A DNA stretch of 64,000 nucleotides from Laedolimicola ammoniilytica (lineage in GTDB: Bacteria; Bacillota; Clostridia; Lachnospirales; Lachnospiraceae): assembly GCF_025567165.1 (NCBI RefSeq), contig NZ_JAOQKC010000003.1, positions 62,001-126,000 of the forward strand, read 5' to 3'. Below, piece after piece: positions 8,039 through 15,900 of this stretch. The position numbers and the translations under genes are program-made. The notes beneath the pieces are model-generated. The model saw only the letters and a list, made by a program, of their open reading frames with translations. It was not told the origin of the DNA and ran no database searches. Positions within the stretch are counted from its first letter, which is position 1; every line of letters begins with the position of its first letter.

Positions 8039-9268
8039 ATGAAGGTTTTAGTAACTGGCGCAGCTGGCTTTGTAGGCAAGAATCTGGTTGCGTCCTTGAA
8101 AAATATCCGGGATGGAAAGGACCGTACCCGCCCAGAGCTGAGCGTGGATGAGATTTATGAGTATGATATTCAGACGGATCCGGTGCTCCTGGAGGAATAT
8201 TGCGCGAAGACGGATTTTGTGTTCAACCTGGCCGGTGTGAACCGGCCGAAGGACAATGCGGAGTTTATGGCGGGAAATTTCGGTTTTGCCACAACCCTGC
8301 TGGAAACCCTGAAAAAGCATGGGAATACCTGTCCGGTGATGCTTTCTTCGTCGATTCAGGCTACGCTTCTGGGCCGTTATGCCGGCTCTGATTATGGAAG
8401 ATCAAAGCTGGCCGGGGAAGAATTGTTTTTCAGCTATGGAGCGGAAACCGGGGCGAAGGTACTGGTGTATCGTTTTCCCAATCTCTTTGGGAAATGGTGC
8501 CGTCCCAACTATAATTCCGCGGTAGCCACTTTCTGTAACAATATAGCTAACGATCTGCCGATCCAGGTCAGCGATCCGAAAGTAGAGCTGGAGCTTCTGT
8601 ACATTGACGATCTGGTAGAAGAGATGCTGGATGCGCTGGAAGGAAGAGAGCATCACTGTGAATTCGATGGTGTGGACGCAGTGGAACGGGCAGAGGGACG
8701 GTATTGCTTTGCTCCGGTGACCCATAAGGTGACGCTGGGGGAGATTGTGGAGCTCTTGAAGAGCTTTCAGCTGCAGCCCCAGTCGCTGATGATGCCGGAG
8801 ATTCCGCAGGCTTCCTTCGCGAAGAAGCTGTATTCGACTTACCTGTCTTATTTACCGGAGGAGAAAACGAAATTTCCGTTGAAGATGAACTGTGACGCCA
8901 GAGGCAGCTTTACAGAGCTTTTGAAGACAGAGAAATGCGGACAGTTTTCTGTGAATATCAGTAAGCCGGGAATTACGAAGGGACAGCATTGGCATCATTC
9001 CAAGTGGGAGTTTTTTATCGTGGTATCGGGACATGGGCTGATTCAGGAGCGCAAAATGGGCTTGGATGAGAACGGACAACCCTATCCGGTACGGAATTTT
9101 GAAGTGTCCGGGGAGAAGATGGAAGCAGTGCATATGCTGCCGGGATATACCCACAATATTATCAACTTGTCGGAGACAGAGAACCTGGTGACGGTCATGT
9201 GGGCCAATGAATCCTTTGATCCGGAGCATCCGGATACTTTTTTTGAACCTGTGGAGGAAAAAGCGTAA
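8039..9268 (+). CDS. capF: Bifunctional 3-epimerase/reductase CapF (FnlB/WbjC type)
   Basis: This 409-residue, two-domain enzyme is the second step of UDP-L-FucNAc synthesis. The N-terminal SDR domain (residues 1 to about 280) begins VTGAAGFVGKNL and contains SSSIQA and YGRSK, giving the YxxxK pair. The C-terminal cupin domain (about 285 to 409) contains GITKGQHWHHSKWEFF, with several metal-binding His and Glu residues. In S. aureus CapF the cupin domain catalyses C3 epimerization and the SDR domain NADPH-dependent reduction at C4. Both domains and key motifs are present, and length agrees with the family. The stop codon overlaps the capG start (TAATG), so translation is probably coupled. Confidence 0.94.
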   Translation: MKVLVTGAAGFVGKNLVASLKNIRDGKDRTRPELSVDEIYEYDIQTDPVLLEEYCAKTDFVFNLAGVNRPKDNAEFMAGNFGFATTLLETLKKHGNTCPVMLSSSIQATLLGRYAGSDYGRSKLAGEELFFSYGAETGAKVLVYRFPNLFGKWCRPNYNSAVATFCNNIANDLPIQVSDPKVELELLYIDDLVEEMLDALEGREHHCEFDGVDAVERAEGRYCFAPVTHKVTLGEIVELLKSFQLQPQSLMMPEIPQASFAKKLYSTYLSYLPEEKTKFPLKMNCDARGSFTELLKTEKCGQFSVNISKPGITKGQHWHHSKWEFFIVVSGHGLIQERKMGLDENGQPYPVRNFEVSGEKMEAVHMLPGYTHNIINLSETENLVTVMWANESFDPEHPDTFFEPVEEKA

Positions 9269-10452
9269 TGGAGATCAGAACGGATTATTCCGATGTGCAT
9301 TTTAAAGAAAACGGGAAGCTGAAGCTTCTGATTATTGTGGGGACCAGGCCGGAGATTATCCGTCTGGCGGCTGTGATTAACAAGTGCCGGAAGTATTTTG
9401 ATGTGGTTCTGGCCCATACGGGACAGAATTATGATTACAATCTGAATGGCATTTTCTTTGAAAACCTGAAGATTGCCAGTCCAGAGGTTTATATGGATGC
9501 AGTTGGCGATGATCTGGGCGCGACGGTTGGGAATATTATCAACTGTTCTTATAAGCTGATGAATCAGATCAGGCCGGATGCGCTTTTGATCCTGGGCGAC
9601 ACCAACAGCTGCCTGTCTGCCATTGCGGCGAAGCGCCTGCATATCCCGATTTTTCACATGGAAGCAGGAAACCGCTGTAAGGATGAATGTCTGCCGGAGG
9701 AGACGAACCGGAGAATCGTGGATATCATTTCCGATGTGAATCTGGCTTATTCAGAGCACGCCAGAAAGTATCTTCATGAGTGCGGGCTGCCGAAGGAGCG
9801 GGTCTATGTGACGGGTTCTCCTATGGCGGAGGTATTGCACCAGAATCTGGCTGAGATTGAGAAGTCGGATATTCTGGAGAAGCTGGGCCTGGAACCGCAG
9901 AAGTATATCCTGTTGTCTGCCCACAGGGAGGAGAATATTGATACAGAGAAGAATTTCCTTTCCCTGTTTACAGCTATCAACAGGCTGGCTGAGAAATACG
10001 ATATGCCGATTCTCTATTCCTGTCATCCCCGTTCCAGAAAACGTCTGGAGGCCAGTGGTTTCCAGCTGGATAAACGGGTGATTCAGCATGAGCCGCTGGG
10101 CTTCCATGATTATAATCATCTGCAGATGAACGCTTTTGCGGTGGTATCGGACAGCGGCACCCTGCCGGAGGAGAGCAGCTTTTTTACTTCTGTAGGACGT
10201 CCGTTCCCGGCGGTCTGCATCCGTACCAGTACAGAGCGTCCGGAGGCTCTGGATAAGGCCTGCTTTATCCTGGCCGGTATTGATGAAAAGAGCCTTCTGC
10301 AGGCGGTGGATACAGCGGTAGAACTGAATCTGGAGCATGATTACGGTATTCCGGTTCCGGATTATGTGGAAGAAAATGTAAGCACAAAGGTTGTGAAGAT
10401 TATTCAGAGCTACACAGGAGTCGTGGATAAGATGGTCTGGAGAAAATCGTAA
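9268..10452 (+). CDS. capG: UDP-N-acetylglucosamine 2-epimerase-type CapG (FnlC/WbjD)
   Basis: This 394-residue protein is of the UDP-GlcNAc 2-epimerase fold. The start has IVGTRPEIIRLA, then HTGQNYDYNLN, ILGDTNSCLSAIAA, HMEAGNRCKDECLPEE(T)NR and SAHREENID, and a late SDSGTLPEES motif. These are the usual UDP-binding and catalytic segments. The GNRCKDECLPEETNRR form, instead of the GLR form of WecB, and the position after capE and capF point to the third step, C2 epimerization to UDP-N-acetyl-L-fucosamine. It overlaps capF by one base. No glycosyltransferase for FucNAc is in this block, so the product must be used by enzymes encoded elsewhere. Confidence 0.93.
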   Translation: MEIRTDYSDVHFKENGKLKLLIIVGTRPEIIRLAAVINKCRKYFDVVLAHTGQNYDYNLNGIFFENLKIASPEVYMDAVGDDLGATVGNIINCSYKLMNQIRPDALLILGDTNSCLSAIAAKRLHIPIFHMEAGNRCKDECLPEETNRRIVDIISDVNLAYSEHARKYLHECGLPKERVYVTGSPMAEVLHQNLAEIEKSDILEKLGLEPQKYILLSAHREENIDTEKNFLSLFTAINRLAEKYDMPILYSCHPRSRKRLEASGFQLDKRVIQHEPLGFHDYNHLQMNAFAVVSDSGTLPEESSFFTSVGRPFPAVCIRTSTERPEALDKACFILAGIDEKSLLQAVDTAVELNLEHDYGIPVPDYVEENVSTKVVKIIQSYTGVVDKMVWRKS

Positions 10453-10510
10453 GACGGAAAGCATATAACCCAAAACGCTCACAAAAAGCCCATAAAAACC
10501 TGTTAAAATA

Positions 10511-10539
10511 TTGACAATCTCCCCTGCCAGCGTTAAAAT
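10511..10539 (+). promoter_or_regulatory. Sigma-A promoter of gldA
   Basis: TTGACA at 10511-10516 and TAAAAT at 10534-10539 are separated by exactly 17 nt, about 100 nt before the gldA start. The -35 box is a perfect consensus. This makes gldA a separate transcription unit from capEFG. Confidence 0.85.
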
Positions 10540-10640
10540 ACTCCTTGGAAAGATAACAGATCAACGCTGCAGGCCGTATGGTGATGCTGCTATCTGGTAA
10601 CTATAAATAGAAAGCAATCATATGACAGGAGGATTTTATC

Positions 10641-11741
10641 ATGGCAAAGATTTTGACAAGCCCCGGCAAGTATGTACAGGGAGCAGGCGAACTGAAGAAG
10701 CTTGGTACCTACGCAAAGACCTATGGAAAGAAGGCTCTGGTGCTGGTGACAGCGTCCGGCCATAAGAGACTGGGAACGACCCTGGAGGATTCATTCCGGG
10801 ATTCCGGCTGCGAACCGGTTCTGGATTATTTCAACGGAGAATGCAGTAAGACAGAGATCAACCGTCTGATGGAGGTAATGAAGAAGAACGGCTGCGACCT
10901 GGTGATCGGCGTCGGCGGAGGAAAGATTCTGGATACCGCGAAGGCGGTGGCTTATTATGAGAAGGTTCCGGTGCTGATCTGCCCGACTATCGCGTCCACA
11001 GACGCTCCCTGCAGCGCCCTGTCCGTTATTTATACAGACGCAGGAGTATTTGAGGAGTATCTGTTCCTTCCGGCGAACCCGAATATGGTTCTGATGGATA
11101 CGGAAATTATCGCCAAGTCTCCGGTTCGGCTGACCGTGTCTGGTATGGGAGATGCGCTGGCGACGTATTTTGAGGCCCGGGCCTGCAAGACCAGCGGGGC
11201 AATGACCTGCGCGGGCGGCAAGGTGACGGGAGCGGCGATGGCTCTGGCTAAGCTGTGCTTTGATACCCTGATGGATGAGGGCGTAAAGGCGAAGCTGGCT
11301 TTGGAAGCGGGAGCCTGCACCGAGGCAGTGGAGAAGGTGATCGAGGCCAATACCCTGCTCAGCGGCATTGGTTTCGAGAGCGGCGGTCTGGCCGGAGCCC
11401 ATGCTATCCACAACGGCTTTACCGTTCTGGAAGAGTGCCATCACATGTACCATGGCGAGAAGGTTGCCTTCGGTACCATTACCCAGCTGGTTCTGGAGAA
11501 TGTTCCGGCGGACGAGCTGGAGGATATCATCGACTGGTGTATCGAACTGGGCCTGCCTGTGACCCTGAAGGAGCTCGGTATCGAGAACCCCACCAGAGAG
11601 AAGCTGATGGCAGTGGCCGAAGCAGCCTGCGCGGAAAATGATACCCTGCACAATATGCCTTTCGAGGTAACTCCCGAATCTGTCTATGCGGCGATTCTGG
11701 CGGCAGACAGATATGGAAAATATTTCCTTGGTGAAGCATAA
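10641..11741 (+). CDS. gldA: Glycerol dehydrogenase (iron-containing ADH family, GldA)
   Basis: This 366-residue NAD-dependent polyol dehydrogenase oxidizes glycerol to dihydroxyacetone in characterized members. The dinucleotide-binding loop is GVGGGKILDTAKA near residue 90. The Zn ligands of the family are visible as D171 (GMGDALATY), H254 (GAHAIHNG) and H271 (MYHGEKVAFG). The length is normal. The start is ATG with an AGGAGG site, and the gene has its own consensus promoter. It is flanked by a terminator hairpin and lies inside the two direct Rpn repeats. No dha kinase or glycerol facilitator is nearby, so physiological substrate is inferred from family only. Confidence 0.94.
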   Translation: MAKILTSPGKYVQGAGELKKLGTYAKTYGKKALVLVTASGHKRLGTTLEDSFRDSGCEPVLDYFNGECSKTEINRLMEVMKKNGCDLVIGVGGGKILDTAKAVAYYEKVPVLICPTIASTDAPCSALSVIYTDAGVFEEYLFLPANPNMVLMDTEIIAKSPVRLTVSGMGDALATYFEARACKTSGAMTCAGGKVTGAAMALAKLCFDTLMDEGVKAKLALEAGACTEAVEKVIEANTLLSGIGFESGGLAGAHAIHNGFTVLEECHHMYHGEKVAFGTITQLVLENVPADELEDIIDWCIELGLPVTLKELGIENPTREKLMAVAEAACAENDTLHNMPFEVTPESVYAAILAADRYGKYFLGEA

Positions 11742-11752
11742 AAGATAAAAAA

Positions 11753-11810
11753 ACGAAAAAGGAGCCCCGGTTCCACCCTTTCAAAGGGCGGGCCTGGGCT
11801 CCCTTTTCGT
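11753..11810. terminator. Bidirectional terminator between gldA and Rpn copy 2
   Basis: ACGAAAAAGGAGCCC (11753-11767) pairs with GGGCTCCCTTTTCGT (11796-11810), with an inner stem formed by a CCCTTT/AAAGGG pair. T-runs occur on both strands. A very similar hairpin is at 14716-14762, so this is a repeated terminator type. Confidence 0.8.
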
Positions 11811-11822
11811 AAGCCAAGATGC

Positions 11823-11864
11823 ATCAGGAAGGTTGCATTTCTTCCCTCCTCATGCTACTATTTT
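11823..11864. repeat. 42-bp perfect direct repeat, left copy
   Basis: This sequence recurs without mismatch at 12949-12990. It lies just past the stop codon of Rpn copy 2. It contains TTGCAT-17 nt-TACTAT, a promoter-like pair pointing rightward, which here would read into the 3' end of the Rpn gene as antisense. Confidence 0.9.
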
Positions 11865-11870
11865 GGTAGA

Positions 11871-12761
11871 TTACAGTTTGAATTCAGCCATTAAAGAATC
11901 CAGGTAAGCAGGATCTTCAGTGGCACGTTTGGCATCGTCGATACGGTTACTGTTAAGAAGCTTGTTGATAAGGGAAGACATTTTGGATAAAGTTTCCTGA
12001 GTTCCAATTTGAACTCCCTTTTGTACGCCAAGTTGCATACCAAGCTGTTTCTGAGCTTCCAACCTTCCGGCAAACAATTCTTCCAATGCTTCGCACATAA
12101 ACTTTTCATCTCCTTCTTTCATAGAATTTGCGCGGATCACCGCATTCAAGAAGGTCTGATATAATGGGTCATCCTCATGAGCCTTATAGGCCAGACCGAT
12201 CTGCTCAAGAGGCGTATCTTTCGTAAGATGATTGGTCAGACAGGAAAGCCAGAGATATTGTTCGTGGGGCAGTTCCGGTAAGACAATCAGTTGGACAGGA
12301 ATGAATCCTATATGTATATAATATAATCCGTCGATGATTTTTTCAACGGGATCTTTCGTATTTTCAAGGGAATTTTTTCGGATGTAAGAAATCAGAATTC
12401 TGGGATGACGATGGGTCATGAGGGTTAAAGTAATCTCATGGATAGCTTGGTGCTGCTTCAGGTAGTCGGGAATGCTGAGCGCGTAGGACTGAGCTTTGAA
12501 AAAGTTACTGATTGTCATAGACTCATCCGGCCCCTTGTAGTCGATGATGTTGTATCGACGAAAGATACGTCCGATAGGGGACGTGAGAGGTGGAGCGTCT
12601 GGAGCTTTGATGATCAGACAGTCTGTCCGGCGTTTCCCTCGATTGAGGGGATACTCGGGATGATAAGTAAGATAATCCCGGTGCTCGGCCAGCTCGATCT
12701 GGAGCCCGGCTACGGCAGCAGCATGCCAGTTGATATGGCCCTTGGGTTTAGATGATTTCAT
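11871..12761 (-). CDS. Rpn-family PD-(D/E)XK nuclease/putative transposase, copy 2
   Basis: This is an intact 296-residue protein. The nuclease core is near the N-terminus, with E36 in HPEYPLN, D47 in RRTDCLII, and D74 and K76 in NIIDYKGP. These form the D...DxK pattern of the Rpn/PDDEXK_2 group. The C-terminus has a Gln/Gly linker with repeats (QLGMQLGVQKGVQIG) and a helical tail ending LMAEFKL. The ATG is 13 nt from AAGGAGG, a long spacing shared by all copies. Nearly identical copy 1 lies 6 kb to the left and divergent copy 3 at the right end. Rpn proteins of E. coli are DNA endonucleases that raise recombination. The role here is not known. Confidence 0.88.
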   Translation of the reverse strand: MKSSKPKGHINWHAAAVAGLQIELAEHRDYLTYHPEYPLNRGKRRTDCLIIKAPDAPPLTSPIGRIFRRYNIIDYKGPDESMTISNFFKAQSYALSIPDYLKQHQAIHEITLTLMTHRHPRILISYIRKNSLENTKDPVEKIIDGLYYIHIGFIPVQLIVLPELPHEQYLWLSCLTNHLTKDTPLEQIGLAYKAHEDDPLYQTFLNAVIRANSMKEGDEKFMCEALEELFAGRLEAQKQLGMQLGVQKGVQIGTQETLSKMSSLINKLLNSNRIDDAKRATEDPAYLDSLMAEFKL

Positions 12762-12810
12762 GCAATAGAAAATCCCTCCTTGATGTGTTGTTTCAAATTC
12801 ATGGGAAATA

Positions 12811-12828
12811 CTTCACAGACTTGTGAAG
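12811..12828 (-). promoter_or_regulatory. Palindrome in the leader of Rpn copy 2
   Basis: CTTCACAG and TTGTGAAG pair with a 2-nt spacer, equivalent to 6804-6821 in copy 1. The innermost pair is G-T instead of G-C, so pairing is kept in RNA. Confidence 0.55.
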
Positions 12829-12845
12829 ATGAACTGAACAGATAA

Positions 12846-12875
12846 AGTATAGCATGGAAGAAAGAGAGGGTACAA
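12846..12875 (-). promoter_or_regulatory. Promoter of Rpn copy 2
   Basis: On the minus strand, TTGTAC (12875-12870) and TATACT (12851-12846) are separated by 18 nt. The -10 box is identical to that of copy 1, while the -35 region has drifted. Confidence 0.6.
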
Positions 12876-12948
12876 GTAGTTTAGAAAAATTTAAGAATAC
12901 CAGAGGCACAAAAAAGTTATGAAGATGGTAGAGCGCTGAGAAAGCAAA

Positions 12949-12990
12949 ATCAGGAAGGTTGCATTTCTTCCCTCCTCATGCTACTATTTT
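12949..12990. repeat. 42-bp perfect direct repeat, right copy
   Basis: This is identical to 11823-11864. The two copies flank Rpn copy 2 and its leader, 1126 nt apart. Here it sits 30 nt before the AAA-ATPase gene. Confidence 0.9.
12959..12987 (+). promoter_or_regulatory. Likely promoter of the AAA-ATPase/PDDEXK gene, inside the 42-bp repeat
   Basis: TTGCAT at 12959-12964 and TACTAT at 12982-12987 are 17 nt apart. A start of transcription near 12994 would give a short leader of about 25 nt containing the AGGAGG site of the gene at 13021. Confidence 0.6.
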
Positions 12991-13020
12991 AATAGACTAT
13001 TTACAGGAGGCTTCCGAGCT

Positions 13021-14622
13021 ATGCCAAAAGTTTTTAATACCACAGCGATATGCATTCCGGACAAACATTATATGGTAAACATTGAGAAGCGTCTGCAGGA
13101 GATCAGGCGTCTTGTGGACGATGGAAAGTATTTTACGATAAACCGGGCGAGACAGTATGGTAAAACGACCACTTTGCGGGCGCTGTATCGTTATTTGCAG
13201 ACAGAGTACGATGTAGTTTTGCTGGATTTTCAGAGCTTTGGAAGTGAAGAATTCCGGACGGAAAGCAAGTTTTCCAGGGCATTTGCGGGAGCATTTGTAA
13301 AAAGCTTTCGGAGAAATCCGGGGGAATTGAAAGAAAATGTGGAGAAAAAGCTGGAGGAATTGCTTGGAGAGAGCAGAGTGAAGACGGATGATTTTACGTT
13401 GATGGTTCTGTTTGAAAAACTGAGCGATATCTGTATGGCTGCGGAGAAGCCGGTTGTGCTGATGATTGATGAGGTGGATAGCGCGGCAAATAATCAGGTG
13501 TTCCTGGATTTCCTTGCACAGCTTCGGGCCCAGTATATGGAGCGGGACTTTCAGGCCACATTTCAATCGGTGATTCTGGCCGGGGTCTATGATATTAAAA
13601 ATCTGCGTCGTAAACTGCGGCCGGATGAGGCACATCAGTACAATAGTCCGTGGAATATCGCGGCAGATTTTAAGGTGGACATGAGTTTCTCGAAAGAAGA
13701 TATTGAAGGAATGCTGCGGGAATATGAGCAGGATTACGGAACCGGAATGGATGTGGAAGAGATGGCTGGACTTTTGGAAAATTATACATCCGGATATCCG
13801 TTTCTTGTGTCGAGGCTCTGTCAGCTTATAGAGGAAGAGGTGAGTAAAAAGGCGGGTTATAGCAGGAAGACGGCGTGGACCAGAGAAGGATTTCTGGATG
13901 CGGTTCGTATGCTCCTTTCTGAAAGAAATACCCTGTTTGAATCTCTAAGTGAAAAGCTGACAAGTTATCCGGAATTGAACCAGATGTTATATTCACTGCT
14001 TTTCACAGGTAAGGCGATTGTTTATAATTATTATGAGCCGTCTATCAATATTGCGACAATGTTCGGATTGGTGAAGAACAGAGACGGCGTATTGGCAGTG
14101 GCGAATCGGATTTTCGAGACGTGGTTGTATAATTTATATTTATCTGCGGCAGACATGCAGAAAAAAGATATTTATGCGGTTTCCTTGCTGGAAAAGAATC
14201 AGTTTATTGTGGGAGGCCATTTGAATATGCGCCTTGTCCTTGAAAAATTTGTTTTGCATTTCCATGATTTATATGGAGACAGCAATGAAAAATTCGTGGA
14301 GGAAGAAGGAAGAAAATATTTTTTACTTTATCTGCGCCCGATTATCAATGGAACAGGGAATTATTATATTGAATCCCGAACCAGGGAGCAGAAACGTACG
14401 GATTTGATTGTGGATTATCGGGGTGAGCAATATATTGTGGAGATGAAAATCTGGCACGGTCAGGAATATCACAGCAGAGGCGAGCAGCAGCTGGCAGAAT
14501 ATCTGGACGCTTACCACGTAAAAACAGGATATATGCTGAGCTTTAATTTTAATGAGAAAAAGGAAATTGGAGTGAGGGACGTTTGTGTGGGAGATAAGAA
14601 AATTGTGGAGGCAGTTGTCTGA
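13021..14622 (+). CDS. AAA-like ATPase fused to a C-terminal PD-(D/E)XK nuclease domain
   Basis: This 533-residue protein has an N-terminal AAA-like domain (resembling AAA_35). Its P-loop reads RARQYGKTTT around K48 and its Walker B strand VVLMIDEVDSA around residue 150. The C-terminal region has a PD-(D/E)XK signature, D461 in KRTDLIVDY and E474-x-K476 in IVEMKIW. Families of this architecture are abundant and often multicopy in Clostridia and Bacteroidia. Their function is unproved, but the domains suggest ATP-dependent nucleic-acid handling or defence. It is preceded by the 42-bp repeat that also flanks Rpn copy 2. The ATG has AGGAGG at 10 nt. Confidence 0.85.
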   Translation: MPKVFNTTAICIPDKHYMVNIEKRLQEIRRLVDDGKYFTINRARQYGKTTTLRALYRYLQTEYDVVLLDFQSFGSEEFRTESKFSRAFAGAFVKSFRRNPGELKENVEKKLEELLGESRVKTDDFTLMVLFEKLSDICMAAEKPVVLMIDEVDSAANNQVFLDFLAQLRAQYMERDFQATFQSVILAGVYDIKNLRRKLRPDEAHQYNSPWNIAADFKVDMSFSKEDIEGMLREYEQDYGTGMDVEEMAGLLENYTSGYPFLVSRLCQLIEEEVSKKAGYSRKTAWTREGFLDAVRMLLSERNTLFESLSEKLTSYPELNQMLYSLLFTGKAIVYNYYEPSINIATMFGLVKNRDGVLAVANRIFETWLYNLYLSAADMQKKDIYAVSLLEKNQFIVGGHLNMRLVLEKFVLHFHDLYGDSNEKFVEEEGRKYFLLYLRPIINGTGNYYIESRTREQKRTDLIVDYRGEQYIVEMKIWHGQEYHSRGEQQLAEYLDAYHVKTGYMLSFNFNEKKEIGVRDVCVGDKKIVEAVV

Positions 14623-14715
14623 AAAATGGAAATTGTAAGATTATAAGGATAGTAAGGATAGTAAAGATAGTAAGGGGGAGTTCTGCTATCGTTCCGGCAA
14701 GGTTCCTTAAAGATG

Positions 14716-14762
14716 AAAAAGGAGCCCCGTCTCCGCCCTCTTCAAGGGCGGGCCGGGGCTCC
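14716..14762 (-). terminator. Terminator of the small acidic protein gene
   Basis: GGAGCCCC (14721-14728) pairs with GGGGCTCC (14755-14762), and an inner GCCCT/AGGGC stem continues the hairpin. On the minus strand the stem is followed by TTTTTC, as expected for the gene at 14781-15122. About 40 of 47 positions match the hairpin at 11756-11803. Confidence 0.8.
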
Positions 14763-14780
14763 AGGTGCATTCATACCGGA

Positions 14781-15122
14781 TTACTCAATCGGGATCTCTT
14801 TCGCGGGAGTCTCTTCCTTTGGTTCTTCAGCGGGTGCAGCCTCTTCAGCAGGGGCTTCCTTCTCAGTAGCTTCCTCAGCTGTCTCTTCAGCGGGTGCCTC
14901 TTCCTTCGGTTCTTCGGCCGGTGTCAGGGATACGTAGCTGCGATCTGTGGTCTTCGAGGTATCCATGTCCAGATCCTCGTCCTCAAATTCCTCGTCCAGC
15001 TCGTCATCCGGATCCTCAAAATCCTCGTTCGGGGAAATGAACTTTTTATAAAGCGCCACGCCTCCGGCTACGGCGGCTCCGATTGCGGCGATTGCTCCAA
15101 AAATCTTTGCTATTTTCTTCAT
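14781..15122 (-). CDS. Small membrane-anchored acidic repeat protein
   Basis: This 113-residue protein has a short positive N-terminus and one hydrophobic segment (residues 4 to 26, Ala/Gly-rich). It continues with an Asp/Glu-rich stretch (about 33 to 52) and a Pro/Ala/Glu low-complexity tail with repeated PAEE and EEPKEE units. The architecture suggests a single-pass membrane protein with a disordered, highly charged domain. No enzymatic motif is visible. The start has a strong AAGGAGGG site 8 nt from the ATG. It is divergent from maf, with about 160 nt of AT-rich sequence between them. No family is recognised. Low-complexity tails like this are expected to vary in length between strains. 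Confidence 0.75.
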   Translation of the reverse strand: MKKIAKIFGAIAAIGAAVAGGVALYKKFISPNEDFEDPDDELDEEFEDEDLDMDTSKTTDRSYVSLTPAEEPKEEAPAEETAEEATEKEAPAEEAAPAEEPKEETPAKEIPIE

Positions 15123-15285
15123 AGTGCAGTCCCTCCTTGTGAATTTATTTTATTGTAATACGAAACCGGGAAAAAGAAAAGCAAAAAAATATAAAAAATT
15201 TATTGTCAATCTAAAAAATATATATTACTCTAATAAAAGCGGTATGCCGAAAAAAGTCGGCGTAGTGGAAAAGAGGAGTGTGACA

Positions 15286-15900
15286 TTGGAGAAAAGAAGA
15301 CTGATACTGGCCTCCGCGTCGCCGAGACGGCGGGAGATTCTGGCGGATATGGGACTGCGTTTTCAGGTTCTTCCGGCATGCGGAGAAGAAAAACTGGAGA
15401 CAGCCGACCCGGTGGAGGCGGTGAAATCACTGGCTCTGCAGAAGGCCCGGGAGGTGGCCGACAGGACGAAGGAGCCTGCGCTGGTCATCGGATCCGACAC
15501 GGTAGTGGCCAGTGGACATAAAATTTTGGGAAAGCCTCAGGATAAGGAAGACGCATTTCGGATGCTGAAGGAGCTGCAGGGAGCGTCCCATATGGTGTAT
15601 ACCGGCGTGGCAGTCATAGATACTGTGACCGGCGGGCTGCTGGTGCATTTCGCGGAAGGGACGAAGGTGTCCATGTATCCCATGACGGACGCCTGGATCC
15701 GTTCCTACATCGGAACGGGCGAGCCTATGGACAAGGCGGGCGCCTATGCCATCCAGGGCGGCTGTATGCCCTATATCCGTGAGATACAGGGCGAATACAC
15801 CACCGTGGTGGGCTTCCCTGCGGCCCGTTTTTACCAGGAGCTTCTGAAAATGGGAGTGGATTTGCAGAAGCCGGAAGAGGAGGAATATTATGAGTTTTAA
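15286..15900 (+). CDS. maf: Maf-like nucleoside triphosphate pyrophosphatase
   Basis: This protein is a house-cleaning enzyme that hydrolyses dTTP, UTP or modified nucleotides to monophosphates. It contains the family start LILASASPRRREIL, the IGSDTVV segment, the KPQDKEDAFRML region and the YAIQGG motif. The frame is open from 15124, but the extra residues are lysine-rich and not conserved. The TTG at 15286 has AAGAGGA 8 nt upstream and gives the usual ~200-residue size (204), so it is chosen; GTG at 15280 is the alternative. It overlaps the next HAD gene by 11 nt, giving a maf-HAD-HAD operon. Confidence 0.9.
   Translation: MEKRRLILASASPRRREILADMGLRFQVLPACGEEKLETADPVEAVKSLALQKAREVADRTKEPALVIGSDTVVASGHKILGKPQDKEDAFRMLKELQGASHMVYTGVAVIDTVTGGLLVHFAEGTKVSMYPMTDAWIRSYIGTGEPMDKAGAYAIQGGCMPYIREIQGEYTTVVGFPAARFYQELLKMGVDLQKPEEEEYYEF

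Larger units (their letters stand above)
11871..12899 (-). repeat. Long direct repeat, right copy (Rpn gene plus leader)
   Basis: This is the partner of 5900-6892, in the same orientation and with high identity across coding and leader sequence. Recombination between the two would remove about 6 kb carrying capE, capF, capG and gldA. Confidence 0.88.

Noticed and set aside
5900..12899. Composite transposon with Rpn copies as IS elements
   Set aside because: Rpn genes are sometimes labelled transposases, but no terminal inverted repeats or short target duplications are seen at both copies; homologous recombination is the simpler explanation.
14645..14675. Short tandem GATAGTAAG-like units after the AAA/PDDEXK gene
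   Set aside because: Only about three imperfect units; too few to call a repeat locus or CRISPR.
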